From: Papio anubis
Taxonomy: Eukaryota; Chordata; Mammalia; Primates; Cercopithecidae
DNA length: 64,000 nucleotides
Direction of reading: 5' to 3'
Assembly: GCF_008728515.1 (NCBI RefSeq)
Contig: NC_044980.1
Span: 57,331,680-57,395,679 of the forward strand
Below, piece after piece: positions 32,652 to 44,214 of the stretch (its first letter is position 1; the number at the start of each line of letters is the position of its first letter). A program made the position numbers and the translations under genes. The notes beneath the pieces were generated by a model that saw nothing but the letters and a program-made list of their open reading frames with translations, had not been told where the DNA came from and did not search any database.

Positions 32652-33707
32652 CTTTGTGGTTTTATCTGCCTTTGGTCTTTGATGCTGGTGACGTACTGAT
32701 GGGGTTTTGGTGTGGGTGCCCTTTCTGTTTGTTAGTTTTCCTTCTAACAGTCAGGACCCTCAGCTGTAGGTCTGTTGGAGATTGCTTGAGGTCCACTCCA
32801 AACCCTGTTTGCCTGGGTATCAGCAGCAGAGGCTGCAGAAGATAGAATATTGCTGAACAGTGAGTGTTGCTGTCTGATTCTCACTCTGGAAGCTTCGTCT
32901 CAGGGGTGTACCCAGCCATGTGAGGTGTGAGGTGTTGGTCTGCACCTAATGGGGGATGTCTCCCAATTAGGCTACTCAGGGGTCAGGGACCCACTTAAGC
33001 AGGCAGTCTGTCTGTTCTCAGATCTCAGCCTCTGTGCTGGGATATCCACTGCTCTCTTCAAAGCTGTCAGACAGGGGCATTTACCTCTGTCAAGGTTTCT
33101 GCTGCTTTCTGTTTAGCTATGCCCTGTCCCCAGAGGAGGAGTCTACAGAGGCAGGCCAGCCTCCTTGAACTGTAGTGAGTTCCACCCAATTCGAGCTTCC
33201 TGGGGGCTTTGTTTACCTACTGAAGCCTCAGCAATGGTGAGCACCCCTCCCCTAGCCTCGCTGCTGCCTTACAGTTAGATCTCAGACTGCTGTGCTAGCA
33301 GTGAGGGAGCCTCTGTGGATGTGGGACCCTCTGGGCCAGGTGAGGGATATAATCTCCTGATGTGCCTTTTGCTAAGACCCTAGGTAAAGTACAGTATTAG
33401 GGTGGGAGTTACCCAATTTTCCAGATGTTGTATGTCTCAATTTCCTTTGGCTAGGAAGAGGAATTCCCTTCCCCCTTGGGCTTCCCAGGTGAGGTGATGC
33501 CTCGCCCTGCTTCAGTTCTGGCTGGTCGGGCTGCACCCACGGACCAGCACCAACTGTCTGACACGACATGCCGCAGTGAGATGAACCTGGTACCTCAGTT
33601 GAAAATGCAGAAATCACCCAACTTCTGTATGGCTCACGCTGGGAGCTGGAGGCTGGAGCTGTTCCTATTCAGCCATCTTGCGAGAGAGTCGCTGAGTTCT
33701 GACTCTT

Positions 33708-33974
33708 AATCAACCCTAGGTTTCACCATCCCCCAGGCTGAAAGTCATCCCACACACATCACTCATCCTCTTTGTCTGGCGCATCCTCAAACCACTCTGG
33801 TGAGGCAGCTGTATTCATTGCAGCCTTTATTAAAGGTTGAGGGTGGGTGTTGGTGTTATGTTAGTGGCATTGTAGAGTCCTGAACATTTCTCCCCCGACC
33901 ATATTGCTGTACCTGTTTCCCTGTCTGCCTGGTTTAGTCCTGTTCCTGTGCTTTCAGTTCCAAAGACTCACAAA
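33708..33974. other. no recognisable feature
   Basis: Unassigned DNA immediately upstream (5' side) of the first L1. Confidence 0.4.
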
Positions 33975-33989
33975 GGATGTGTCTATTCT

Positions 33990-34286
33990 TTTTTTTTTTT
34001 TTTTGGAGACGGAGTCTCGCTCTGTCGCCCAGGCTGGAGTACAGTGGCCGGATCTCAGCTCACTGCAAGCTCCGCCTCCCGGGTTCACGCCATTCTCCCG
34101 CCTCAGCCTCCCGAGTAGCTGGGACCACAGGCGCCCGCCACTCGCCCGGCTAATTTTTTGTATTTTTTAGTAGAGACGGGGTTTCACCGTGTTAGCCAGC
34201 ATGGTCTCGATCTCCTGACCTCGTGATCCGCCCATCTCGGCCTCCCAAAGTGCTGGGATTACAGGCTTGAGCCACCGCGCCCGGCC
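33990..34286 (-). mobile_element. young Old World monkey AluY (AluYRa-type)
   Basis: Antisense, low divergence, with ggccggatctcagctcac and acaggcttgagccaccg. Perfect 15-bp duplication ggatgtgtctattct at 33975-33989 and 34287-34301. Confidence 0.97.
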
Positions 34287-34494
34287 GGATGTGTCTATTC
34301 TGAGTTCGTGCTCTTTAGTTAACTAGGAGGATTGGGAGGGTTTAGGAGTGTGAGATTTGACTTTGGTGGTCTCTGCAAATAGAATGACACTGTAAATTTT
34401 CCCCATGGATAGGAATTATGTAACGCCCATGCTCAGAAAACAGAAGTATTTACTACCAGTTTTTTTCTACATTTATTTATTAATATGTAAATTT

Positions 34495-34496
<2 letters not shown>

Positions 34497-34530
<34 letters not shown>

Positions 34531-34810
34531 AGACGGAGTCTCGCTCTGTCGCTCAGGCTGGAGTGCAGTGGCCAGATCTCAGCTCACTGCAAGCTCCGCC
34601 TCACGGGTTCACGCCCTTCTCCTGCCTCAGCCCCGAGTGGCTGGGATTACAGGCGCCCGCCACCTCGCCCGGCTAGTTTTTTTGTATTTTGTAGTAGAGA
34701 CGGGGTTTCACCGTGTTAGCCAGGATGGTCTCGATCTCCTGACCTCGTGATCCGCCCGTCTCGGCCTCCCAAAGTGCTGGGATTACAGGCTTGAGCCACC
34801 GTGCCCGGCC
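34497..34810 (-). mobile_element. young Old World monkey AluY with long tail
   Basis: Antisense, near-consensus, with caggcttgagccacc. Its tail is an uninterrupted run of 33 T (34497-34529) on this strand. Perfect 15-bp duplication aatatgtaaattttc at 34482-34496 and 34811-34825. A long unbroken tail marks recent insertion. Confidence 0.97.
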
Positions 34811-34949
34811 AATATGTAAATTTTCATGTAAAGTTTATTTATATCATCACACTATTTATATATAATTCCATGTAGCTATTAAAGTTGATACTATATTGTT
34901 AAGTAAAAAAAAAAGGATATAAAATAATATGAACTTAATTTAAAAAAAA

Positions 34950-35229
34950 TTTTTTTTTGAGTGTTTTACTTTGTCACCCAGTCTGGAGTGCAGTGGTGCA
35001 AACTCAGCTCACTGTAACTTCTGCCTCTTGGACTCAAGCGATCCTTCTGCCTCAGCCCCCCAAGTAGCTGGGACGACAGGCATGGACCACCACACCTGGC
35101 TAATTTTTGTATTTTTTGTAGAGACAGGGTTTTGCTGTGTTGCCCAGGCTGGTGTCAAACTCCTGAACTCGGGATCTGTCCACCTCTACCTCCTATGGTG
35201 TTGGGATTACAGATGTGAGCCACTGGCCC
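34950..35229 (-). mobile_element. AluJ-like
   Basis: Antisense old Alu (gagtgttttactttgtcacccagtctggagtg); the extreme 5' end is slightly eroded (gtgagccactggccc). Confidence 0.92.
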
Positions 35230-35255
35230 TAATTTTGTTTTAAAAAATATGCAGA

Positions 35256-35560
35256 TGGCCAGGCGTGCTGGCTCACGCCTGTAATCCCAACACTTTGGGA
35301 GGCTGAGGCAGGTGGATCACAGGGTCAGGAGTTCAAGACCAGCCTGGCCAACATGGTGAAACCCCGTCTCTACTGAAAATACAAAACTTAGCCGGGTGTG
35401 GTGGCAGGCACCTGTAATCCCAGCTACTCTGTAGTCCCAGCTACTTGGGAGGCTGAGGCAGGAGAATGGCTTGAACCTGGGAGGCAGAGGTTGCAGTGAG
35501 CCGAAATCATGCCACTGCATTCCAGCCTGGGTGACAGAGCAAGACTCTGTTTCAAAAAAA
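35256..35560 (+). mobile_element. AluS-like with internal tandem duplication
   Basis: Sense Alu, tail of 12 A. A 17-bp unit ctgta(a/g)tcccagctact is repeated directly at 35412-35428 and 35429-35445, lengthening the second arm. Confidence 0.94.
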
Positions 35561-35643
35561 AAAAAGGAAAAATGCAGAGAAGCACAGAAAAAAGATTAGA
35601 AGATGTTTACCAAAAGGTTGACAGTGAATGGTTAGATTGTAGA

Positions 35644-36039
35644 TGCATTAGTCTACTCAGACTGCCATAAGGAAATATCACAGACTGAGTGACTTAAACA
35701 ATGGAAATCTATTAATTTATTTTCTTGCAGTTCTAGAGGCTACAAGTACAAGATCAAGGTACCATCAGGTTTGGTTTCTGGTGAAGCCCTTCTTCCTGGC
35801 TTGTAGACAGCTGCCTTCTCGCTGTGTCCTCACATGGGCTTTCCTCTGTGTACGCATGGAGAGAGAGATGTCTGGGCTTTCTGCTTGTAGGGACACCGGT
35901 CCTATTGGATTAGGGTCCCATTCTTATGACTTAATTTAACCTTAATTAGCTCTGTAAAGGCCCCATCTCCAAATACAGTCACATTGGCGGTGAGGGATTC
36001 GACATATGAATTTTGATGGGACACAATTCAGTCCATAGC
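35644..36039 (-). mobile_element. MaLR (MLT1/MST-type) LTR
   Basis: Antisense LTR: 'tgcattagtctactcagactgccataa', 'ttttcttgcagttctagaggc', 'agggacaccggtcctattggattaggg', 'ccaaatacagtcacattgg', 'gacacaattcagtccatagca'. No clear 5-bp duplication was found. Confidence 0.72.
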
Positions 36040-36690
36040 AATGGATATTTTCTTCCTTGTATAATTTTCTGTATCATTTAAGAAATCTGTCAAGAACGTG
36101 TATTACTCTTGTAATCAGAAAAGGAAAGATTACTTTAGTAAAAGAGATTCTGTTGTCTAGATTGAGCAAAATGATCATACACAGAACCTTTATCAAATTG
36201 CATCTGAGTAAAATCTGTTGTTCCATGGTCCATATTGATTGCAAACATTTACTGAATCCCTCCCTCTGGGTTTACAGAAGGGACTAATCCCAAAGGGCTA
36301 GGAATAGTAGAAGAATCTTTGAGGTCCTGCGGGGCCAGAGCTGGCTGTGAAATGCTGGGAAGAATTGAATGGTCTGAGCATGTGTCCTGAGATGGCCTAC
36401 CCTGGGGGGCACATTTTTATGTGCACTTTCCTCTTATTCCAAACTCCACAGGCAACGCTAGATTTACAGAAGGCAGTGGTAAATCTCATTAATCCACAGA
36501 GGGCTCATCTGACACCAAGGGCTTCCAGTAATGACTGGAGTATTCTGAGCCATCCCTGAGGCAGGATGCTCTTGGCAATTTTACGTTTAAGCCTTCATCT
36601 CCACCTGTGAAATTTTAATCTCCTGACTGGAGAGTTTGAAAGTGGGGCCTGTTTCCAAACTAGGAAGATGCATCCTGACCAATCCCGTCA
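36040..36690. other. no recognisable feature
   Basis: Single-copy-looking DNA; the 70-76-codon frames show no motif. Confidence 0.4.
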
Positions 36691-36890
36691 TGGTTAAGAG
36701 CATGAAGTTTGGAGCTGCACTGCTTGGAATTAAGTCCTGGCTCCATCGTTACCCCTTGAGTGACCGTAGGTAAATTATTAGCCTCAGTGCCTCAGTTTCT
36801 TCATCTGTAAAGTAAGGGTATAATTTTTCCTATGTCCTAAGGATTAAATGAGTGAAACTCATCAGTAGCACTAAATAGGGTATAAGCTCT
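36691..36890 (+). repeat. MIR, near full length
   Basis: 'ggttaagagcatgaagtttggagctgcactgcttgg', 'cctcagtttcttcatctgtaaagtaagggtataat' and 'ggattaaatgagtgaaac' in MIR order. Confidence 0.85.
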
Positions 36891-36907
36891 ATATAAGTGT
36901 AATTTGT

Positions 36908-37214
36908 TTTTGTTTGTTTGTTTGTTTTTGAGATGGAGTCCCGCTCTGTCATCCAGGCTGGAATTCACTGGCGTGATCTTGGCTCACTGCAACCTCTGCC
37001 TCCCAGGTTCAAGGAATTCTTCTGCCTTGGCCTCCCAAGTAGCTGGGATTAGGTGCCCACCACCACGTCCGGCTAATTTTATTTTTGTATTTTTAGTAGA
37101 GACGGGGTTTCACCATGTTGGCCAGGCTGGTCTTGATCTCCTGACCTCAGGTGATCTGCCTGCTTCGGCCTCCCAAAGTGCTGGGATTACTGGCGTGAGC
37201 CACCGCACCCAGCC
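36908..37214 (-). mobile_element. AluS-like, full length
   Basis: Antisense Alu with a TTTG-repeat tail and perfect 15-bp duplication tataagtgtaatttg at 36892-36906 and 37215-37229. Confidence 0.96.
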
Positions 37215-37429
37215 TATAAGTGTAATTTGATAAACAAATAACTATGGGTAGTGATAACCTCTATCTCAATAAGGTCAGGACGCCAAAGACAGGTTCTCTG
37301 TCTAATTCTCTTAATAGTGTCCGGCCATTGCTAAACAGAATACCGTGCTGTCCCCAGGCATTGCATCAAGTTCCTGGGTGAAACTGACCAATGTCATGAA
37401 ATATTAAGCTGAGGGGACCCTCAGAGTTG

Positions 37430-37552
37430 CAGTTCAGTGCCTTTATTTTGTACTTGGAGAAACTGAGACCCAGGAGGCCTGAGTCACTTGCTCAGCTGCA
37501 CACAGCTGGTTTATGGCAGGGCCACAGCCACGATTCCTGACTCCAAACACAG
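37430..37552 (-). repeat. MIR fragment
   Basis: 'cctttattttgtacttggagaaactgagacccagg' and 'tcagctgcacacagctggtttatggcagggccacagccacgattc' match antisense MIR. Confidence 0.65.
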
Positions 37553-37971
37553 TTTTCTTGTGTTAAGTTGAAATTACTTTTTCCGCCTCCATAAATATCT
37601 AATATAGCCAAACATGCATGTAATTTGGTAAGAGGAAATAATTCATGAGTAAGTCTCTTTCTGAATAGATTACATTTATTAGCATGCTTTCAGATTACAA
37701 ATGATCTAATCATTATCCTCATTGAAAATACTCCATGTCAAACGTGAATTGTAGCTCTGAAAATATTGCTGGTGAACTTTGTCCTGGGCTAAAGTCTTTC
37801 CCTCCTTTAGTCTTTTATTTACGTTCTCACTTCTCTTCTTCTATTTCTGTGGAATGTTGCCAAATAGTGCTTCTATTTTTAATAATATTAAGTTTCAATA
37901 ATCCACTACTTTAACATGTCAAGTTTTCTGAGTGTTATCCTTTTGTTCTTCTCCATATGCATATAGATTTT
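37553..37971. other. no recognisable feature
   Basis: AT-rich unassigned DNA up to the second L1. Confidence 0.4.
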
Positions 37972-38199
37972 TACATAGTTGTTTTCTTTTATTATTATTA
38001 TTATTATTATTATACTTTAAGTTCTAGGGTACATGTGCACCAACATGCAGGTTTGTTATATGTATACTTGTGCCATGTTAGGGTGTGCTGCACCCATCAA
38101 CTTCGTCAGCACCCATCAACTTCGTCATTTACATCAGGTAAAACTCAGAGCCTTAATCCTCCTCCCCCCTCCCCATAATAGGCCCCAGTGTGTGATGTT

Positions 38200-41100
38200 C
38201 CCCTTCCGAGTCAAGTGATCTCATTGTTCAGTTCCCACCTATGAGTGAGAACATGCTGTGTTTGGTTTCTGTTCTTGTGATAGTTTGCTGAGAATGATGG
38301 TTCCAGCTTCATCCATGTCCTACAAAGGACACAAACTCATCCTTTTTGGCTGTAATTATTCCATGGTGTATATGTGTACATTGTCTTAATCAGTCTGTCA
38401 TTGATGGACGTTTGGGTTGATTCCAAGTGTTTGCTATTGTGAATAGTGCTGCAGTGAACATACGTGTGCATGTGTCTTTATAGCAGCATGATTTATAATC
38501 CTTTGGGTATATACCCAGTAATAGGATGGCTGGGTCATATGGTACTTCTAGTTCTAGATCCTTGAGGAATGTATACTGTTTTCCACAATGGTTGAACTAG
38601 TTTTCAATCCATAACAGTGTAAAAGTGTTCCTATTTTTTTCGACCTCTCCAGCACCTGTTGTTTCTGATTTTTTTAATGATTACCATTCTAACTGGTATG
38701 AGATGGTATCTCATTGTGGTTTTGATTTGCATTTCTCTGAAGGCCAGTGATGATGAGCATTTTTTCATGTGTCTGTTGGCTGTATGCATGTCTTCTTTTG
38801 AGAAATGTCTGTTCATATCCCTTGCCTGCTTTTTGATGGGGTTGTATGCTTTTTTCTTGTAAATTTGTTTGAGTTCTTTGTAGGTTCTGGATATTAGCCC
38901 TTTGTCAGATGAGCACATTGCAAAAATTTTCTCCCATTCTGTATGTTGCCTGTTCACTCTGATGGTAGTTTCTTTTTCTGTGGAGAAGCTCTTTAGTTTA
39001 ACTAGATCCCATTTGTCAATTTTGGCTTTTGTTACCGTTGCTTTTGGTGTTTTAGACATGAAGTCCTTGCCCATGCCTATGTCCTGAATGGTATTACCTA
39101 GGTTTTCTTCTAGGGTTTTTATGGTATTAGGTCTAACATTTAAGTCTCTAATCCATCTTGAATTAATTTTCATATAAGGAGTAAGGAAAGGATCCAGTTT
39201 CAGCTTTCTACTTATGGCTAGCCAGTTTTCCCAGCACCATTTATTAAATAGGGAATCTTTTCCCCATTTCTTGTTTTTGTCAGGTTTGTCAAAGATCAGA
39301 TGGCTGTAGATGTGTGGTATTATTTCTGAGGACTCTGTTCTGTTCCATTGGTCTATATCTCTGTTTTGGTACCAGTACCATGCTGTTTTGGTTACTGTAG
39401 CCTTATAGTATAGTTTGAAGTCAGGTAGCGTGATGCCTCCAGCTTTGTTCTTTTGACTTAGGATTGTCTTGGCAATGTGGGCTCCTTTTTGGTTCCATAT
39501 GAACATTAAAGCAGTTTTTTCCAATTCTGTGAAGAAACTCATTGGTAGCTTTGGGGATGGCATTGAATCTATAGATAACCTTGGGCAGTATGGCCATTTT
39601 CACGATATGGATTCTTCCTATCCATGAGCATGGAATCTTCTTCCATTTGTTTGTATCCTTTTTTATTTTGTTGAGCAGTGATTTTTAGTTCTCCTTGAAG
39701 AGGTCCTTCATGTCCCTTGTAAGTTGGATTCCTAGGTATTTTAGTCTCTTCGAAGCTATTGTGAATGGGAGTTCACTCATGATTTGGCTCTCTGTTTGTC
39801 TGTTATTGGTGTATAAGAATGCTTGTGATTTTTGCACATTGATTTTGTATCCTGAGACTTTGCTGAAGTTGCTTATCAGCTTAAGGATGTTTGGACTGAG
39901 ATGATTGGGGTTTTCTAGACATACAATGCATCATCTGCAAACAGAAGAATTTGACTTCCTCTTTCTAATTGAATACCCTTTATTTCTTTCTCCTGCTTAC
40001 AGTTGCTAGCCAGAACTTCCAACACTATATTTGAATAGAATTGGTGAGAGAGCATCCTATCTTCATGCCAGTTTTCAAAGGGAATGCTTCCAGTTTTTGT
40101 CCATTCAGTATGATATTGGCTGTGGGTTTGTCATAAATAGCTCTCATTATTTTGAGATACGTTTCATCAATGCGAATTTTTGAGTTTTTTAGCATGAAGG
40201 GCTGTTGAATGTTGTCAAAGACCTTTTCTGCATCTATTGAGATAATAATCATGTGGTTTGTCTTTGGTTCTGTTTATATGCTGGATTCGTTTATTGATTT
40301 AGCATTATGTTGAGCCAGCCTTGCATCCCAAGGGATAAACCAGCGATCATGGTGCATAGCTTTTGATATGCTGCTGGATTTGGTTTGCCAGTATTTTATT
40401 GAGGATTTTTGCATTGATGTTCATCAGGGATGTGGTCTAAAATTCTCTTTTTTGTTGTCTCTGCCAGGCTTTGGTATCAGGATGATGTTGGCCTCGTAAA
40501 ATGGTAGGGAGGATTCCCTCTTTTTCTATTGATTGGAATAGTTTCCAGAAGGAATGTTACCAGCTCCTCCTTGTACCTCTGGTAGGAATTCAGCTGTGAA
40601 TCCATCTAGTCCTGGACTTTTTTTTGGTTGGTAGGCTATTAATTATTGCCTGAATTTCAGAGCCTGCTATTGGTCTATTCAAGTTCAACTTCTTCCTGGT
40701 TTGATCTTGGAAGAGTGTAAGTGTCCAGGAATTTATCCATTTCTTCTAGATTTTCCTAACTAGTTTATTTGTATAGAGGTTTTTATAGTATTCTCTGATG
40801 GTGGTTTGTATTTCTGTGGAGATTAGGTGGTGATATCCCTTTATCATTTTTATTGCATCTATTTGATTCTTCTCTCTTTTCTTCTTTATTAGTCTTGCTG
40901 GCAGTCTATCAATTTTGTTGATCTTTTCAAAAACCAGCTCCTGGATTTATTTGATTTTGGAGAGTGTTTTGTGTCTCTATCTCCTTCAGATCTGCTCTGA
41001 TCTTAGTTATTTCTTGCTTTCTGCTAGCTTTTAGCGAGATGTGTTTGCTCTTGCTTCTCTAGTTCTTTTTAATTGTGATGTTAGAATGTCAATTTTAGAT

Positions 41101-42060
41101 CTTTTCTGCTTTCTCTTGTGGGCATTTGAAGATTGCTATAAATTTAAAAGCTCTACACACTGCTTTAAGTATGTCCCAGAGATTCACAGTATGTTGTATC
41201 TTTGTTCTCATTGTGGTTTCAAAAGAACATCTTTATTTCTGCCTTCATTTAGATTTATGTACCCAGTAGTCATTCAAGGAGCAGATTGTTCAGTTTCCAT
41301 GTAGTTGGCTGATTTTGATTGAGTTTCTTAGTCCTGAGTTCTAGTTTAATTGTACTGTGGTCTGAGAGACAGTTTGTTATAATTTCTGTTCTTGTACCTT
41401 TGCTGAGGAGTGCTTTATTTCCAATTATGTGGTCAATTTTGGAATAGGTGTGACATGATGCTGAGAAGAATGTATATTCTGTTGATTTGAAGTGGAGTTC
41501 TGTAGATGTCTATTAGGTCCTTGGTGCAGAGATGGCTTCAATTCCTGTATATCCTTGTTAGCTTTCTGTCGTTGATCTGTCTAATGTTGACAGTGGGGTG
41601 TTGAAGTCTCCTGTTATTATTGTATGGGAGTCTAAGATCTCTTTGTAAGTCTCTAAGGATTTTAAGGCTTTATGAATCTAGGTGCTCCTGTATTGGGTGC
41701 ATATATATTTAAGGATAGTTAGCTCTTCCTGTTGAATTGATCCCTTGACCATTATGCTTAATGGCCTTCTTTGTCTCTTTTGATCTTTGATGGTTTTAAA
41801 GTCTGTTTTATCAGAGACTAGAGTTGCAACCCTGCTTTTTTTGTTCTCCATTTGCTTGGTAGATCTTCCTGCATCCCTTTATTTTGAGCCTATGTGTGTC
41901 TCTCTGCCTGTGAGATGGGTCTCCTGAGTACAGCAAACTGTTGAGTCTTGACTCTTTATCAGTTTGCCAGTTTGTATCTTTTAATTGGACCATTTAAATT
42001 AGTCCCTTTACATTTAAGGTTAATATTGTTATGTGTGAACTTGATCCTGTCATTATGATA
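38200..42060 (-). pseudogene. L1 ORF2 remnant (second L1)
   Basis: Well preserved only in one block: a 310-codon open frame at 39563-38631 covering the region after the reverse transcriptase (KLPMSFFTELEKTALMF onward to the C-terminal RCWRG region). A reverse-transcriptase block is readable at 40252-40025 (IRIDETYLKIMRAIYDKP). The endonuclease half is shredded by small indels. Limits are estimated from the first copy. Confidence 0.85.
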
Positions 42061-42119
42061 TTAGCTGGTTATTTTGCTCACTAGTTGATGCAGTTTCTTC
42101 CCTAGCATTGATGGTCTTT

Positions 42120-43133
42120 ACATTTGACATGTTTGGCAGTAAGTGAGGTACCCGGTTGTTCCTTTCCATGTTTAGTGCTTCCTTCAGGTCTTAGCAAAGG
42201 CAGGCCCTGTAGTGGTGACAAAATCTCTAAGCATTTGCTTATCTGTAAAGTTTATTTCTCCTTCATATGAAACTTAGTTTGCCTGGATATGAAATTCTGG
42301 GTTTAAAATTCTTTTCTTTAAGAATCTTGAATATTGGCCCCACTCTCTTCTGGCTTGTAGAGTTTCTGCTGAGAGATCTGCTGTTAGTCTGATGGAGGCT
42401 TTCCTTTGTGGGTAGCCCGACCTTTCTCTCTGGCTGCCCTTAACAGTTTTCCTTGATTTCCAACTTTGTAATTGAATCTGACAATTATGTGTCTTGGAGT
42501 TGCTCTTCTCGAGGAGTATCTTTGTGGTGTTCTCTGTATTTCCTGAATTTGAAAGTTGGCCTGCCTTACTAGATTGGGGAAGTTCTCCTGGATGATATCC
42601 TGCAGAGTGTTCTCCAACTTAGTTCCATTTTCCCCCTCACTTTCAGGCACCCCAATCAGACATGGAATTTGGTCTTTTCATAATCTCATATTTCTTGAAG
42701 GCTTTGTTCATTTCTTTTTCCTCTTTTTTCTTTAGACTTCTCTTCTCACTTCATTTCATTCATTTGATCCTTAATTGCTGATACTCTTTCTTCCAGTTGA
42801 TCGAGTTGGTTACTGAAGCTTGTGCATTTGTCACATATTTCTCATGTCATGGTTTTTATCTCTGTCAGTTCGTTTATGGCCTTTTCTGCATTGATTATTC
42901 TAGTTATGCATTCTTCCATTCTTTTTTCAAGATTTTTAGTTTCTTTGTGCTGGGTATGTAATTCCTCCTTTAGCTCTGAGAAGTTTGATGAACTGAAGCC
43001 TTCTTCTCTCATCTTGTCAAAGTCATTCTCCGTCCAGCTTTGATCCAGTGCTGGCGATGAGCTGCATTCCTTTGGAGGGGGAGATGCACTCTTATTTTTT
43101 GAATTTCCAGCTTCTGCACTGCTTTTTCTCCAT
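42120..43133 (-). pseudogene. L1 ORF1 remnant (second L1)
   Basis: The ATG expected for ORF1 sits at 43133-43131 at the same spacing from the 5' end as in the first copy. Only short readable stretches remain, e.g. ENGTKLENTLQDIIQENFPN and SSRRATPRHIIVRF (42650-42384). Heavily frameshifted. The 3' limit is estimated. Confidence 0.85.
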
Positions 43134-44214
43134 CTTTGTGGTTTTATCTGCCTCTGATCTTTGATGATGGTGACATACTGATGGGGTGTTGGTGTGGGTG
43201 TCCTTCCTGTTTGTTAGTTTTCCTTCTAACAGTCAGGACTCTCAGCTGTAGGTCTGTTGGAGATTGCTTGAGGTCCACTTCAGATCCTGTTTGACTGGGT
43301 ATCAGCAGCAGAGGCTGCAGAAGATGGAATATTGCTGAACAGCGAGTATACCTGTCTGATTCTTGCTTTGGAAACTTCGTCTCAGGGGTGTACCCCACTG
43401 TGTGAGGTGTGGGATGTCGGTCTGCCCCTAGTGGAGGATGTCTCCCAGTTAGGCTACTGAGGGGTCAGGGACCTACTTGAGCAGGCAGTCTGTCTTTTCT
43501 CAGTTGTCAACTTCCGTGTTGGGAGATCCACTGCTCTCTTCAAAGCTGTCAGATAGGGTCGTTTGCATTTGCAGAGGTTTCTGCTGCTTTTTTTTGTTTG
43601 TTTGTTAAGCTGTGCCCTGTCCCCAGAGGTGGAGTCTACAGAGACAGGCAGGCCTCCTTGAGCTGCTGTGGGCTCCACCCAGTTTGAGCTTCCCAGTGGC
43701 TTTGTTTACCTACCTAAGCCTCAGCAATAGCGTTTGCCCCTCCCCCAGCCTCGCTGCTGTCTTGTGGTTCCATCACAGACTGCTGTGCTAGCAATGAGGG
43801 AGGCTCTGTGGGCGTTGGACCCTCTGGGCCAGGTGTGGGATATAATCTCCTGGTGTGCCGTTTGCTAAGACACTTGGTAAAGCACAGTATTGGGGTGGGA
43901 GTTACCCGATTTTCCAGGTGTTGTATGTCTCAATTCCCCTTACTAGGAAAAGGGATTCCCTTTCCCCTTGCGCTTCCCAGGTGAGGTGATGCCTCGCCCT
44001 GCTTCAGCTCTCGCTGGTCAGGCTGCAGCAGCTCACCAGCACCGATTGTCGGGCACTCCCTAGTGAGATGAACCTGGTACCTCAGTTGAAAATGCAGAAA
44101 TCACCCCTCCTCTGTTCTGCTGGCACTGGGAGCTGGAGACTGGAGCTGTTCCTATTCAGCCATCTTGCTCCGCCCCCTACATAGTTGTTTTCACAGTACT
44201 TACAAAACTTTGAA

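Larger units (their letters stand above)
27524..33690 (-). mobile_element. full-length LINE-1 (L1PA-type), first copy
   Basis: About 6.17 kb, antisense. The 3' end is a T tract at 27524-27549 followed by the L1 3' UTR (tactttaggttctaggg, cgtgcaggtttgttac). The 5' end reads gcaagatggctgaataggaac on the minus strand near 33690. The target duplication gctgagttctg(g/a)ctctt lies at 27507-27523 and 33691-33707 with one mismatch. The minus-strand cleavage context TT|AAGA resembles the L1 endonuclease preference. The 5' UTR is about 1.04 kb before ORF1. Both ORFs are frameshifted, so the copy cannot move by itself. Confidence 0.97.
37987..44177 (-). mobile_element. full-length LINE-1 (L1PA-type), second copy
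   Basis: About 6.19 kb, antisense. The tail is an ATT-type repeat (37991-38013), then 'tactttaagttctagggtacatgtgc'. The 5' end on the minus strand starts gggggcggagcaagatggctg. A perfect 15-bp duplication tacatagttgttttc lies at 37972-37986 and 44178-44192. Same orientation and largely the same sequence as the first copy. Two patches (about 38020-38650 and 39880-42480) are crowded with 1-5 bp gaps relative to the first copy while substitutions stay few. Confidence 0.97.

Noticed and set aside
28196..32845. Plus-strand frames across the first L1
   Set aside because: Antisense shadows of L1 ORF1 and ORF2.
38631..39563. 310-codon minus frame as a cellular gene
   Set aside because: It is the C-terminal part of L1 ORF2 inside the second full-length L1.
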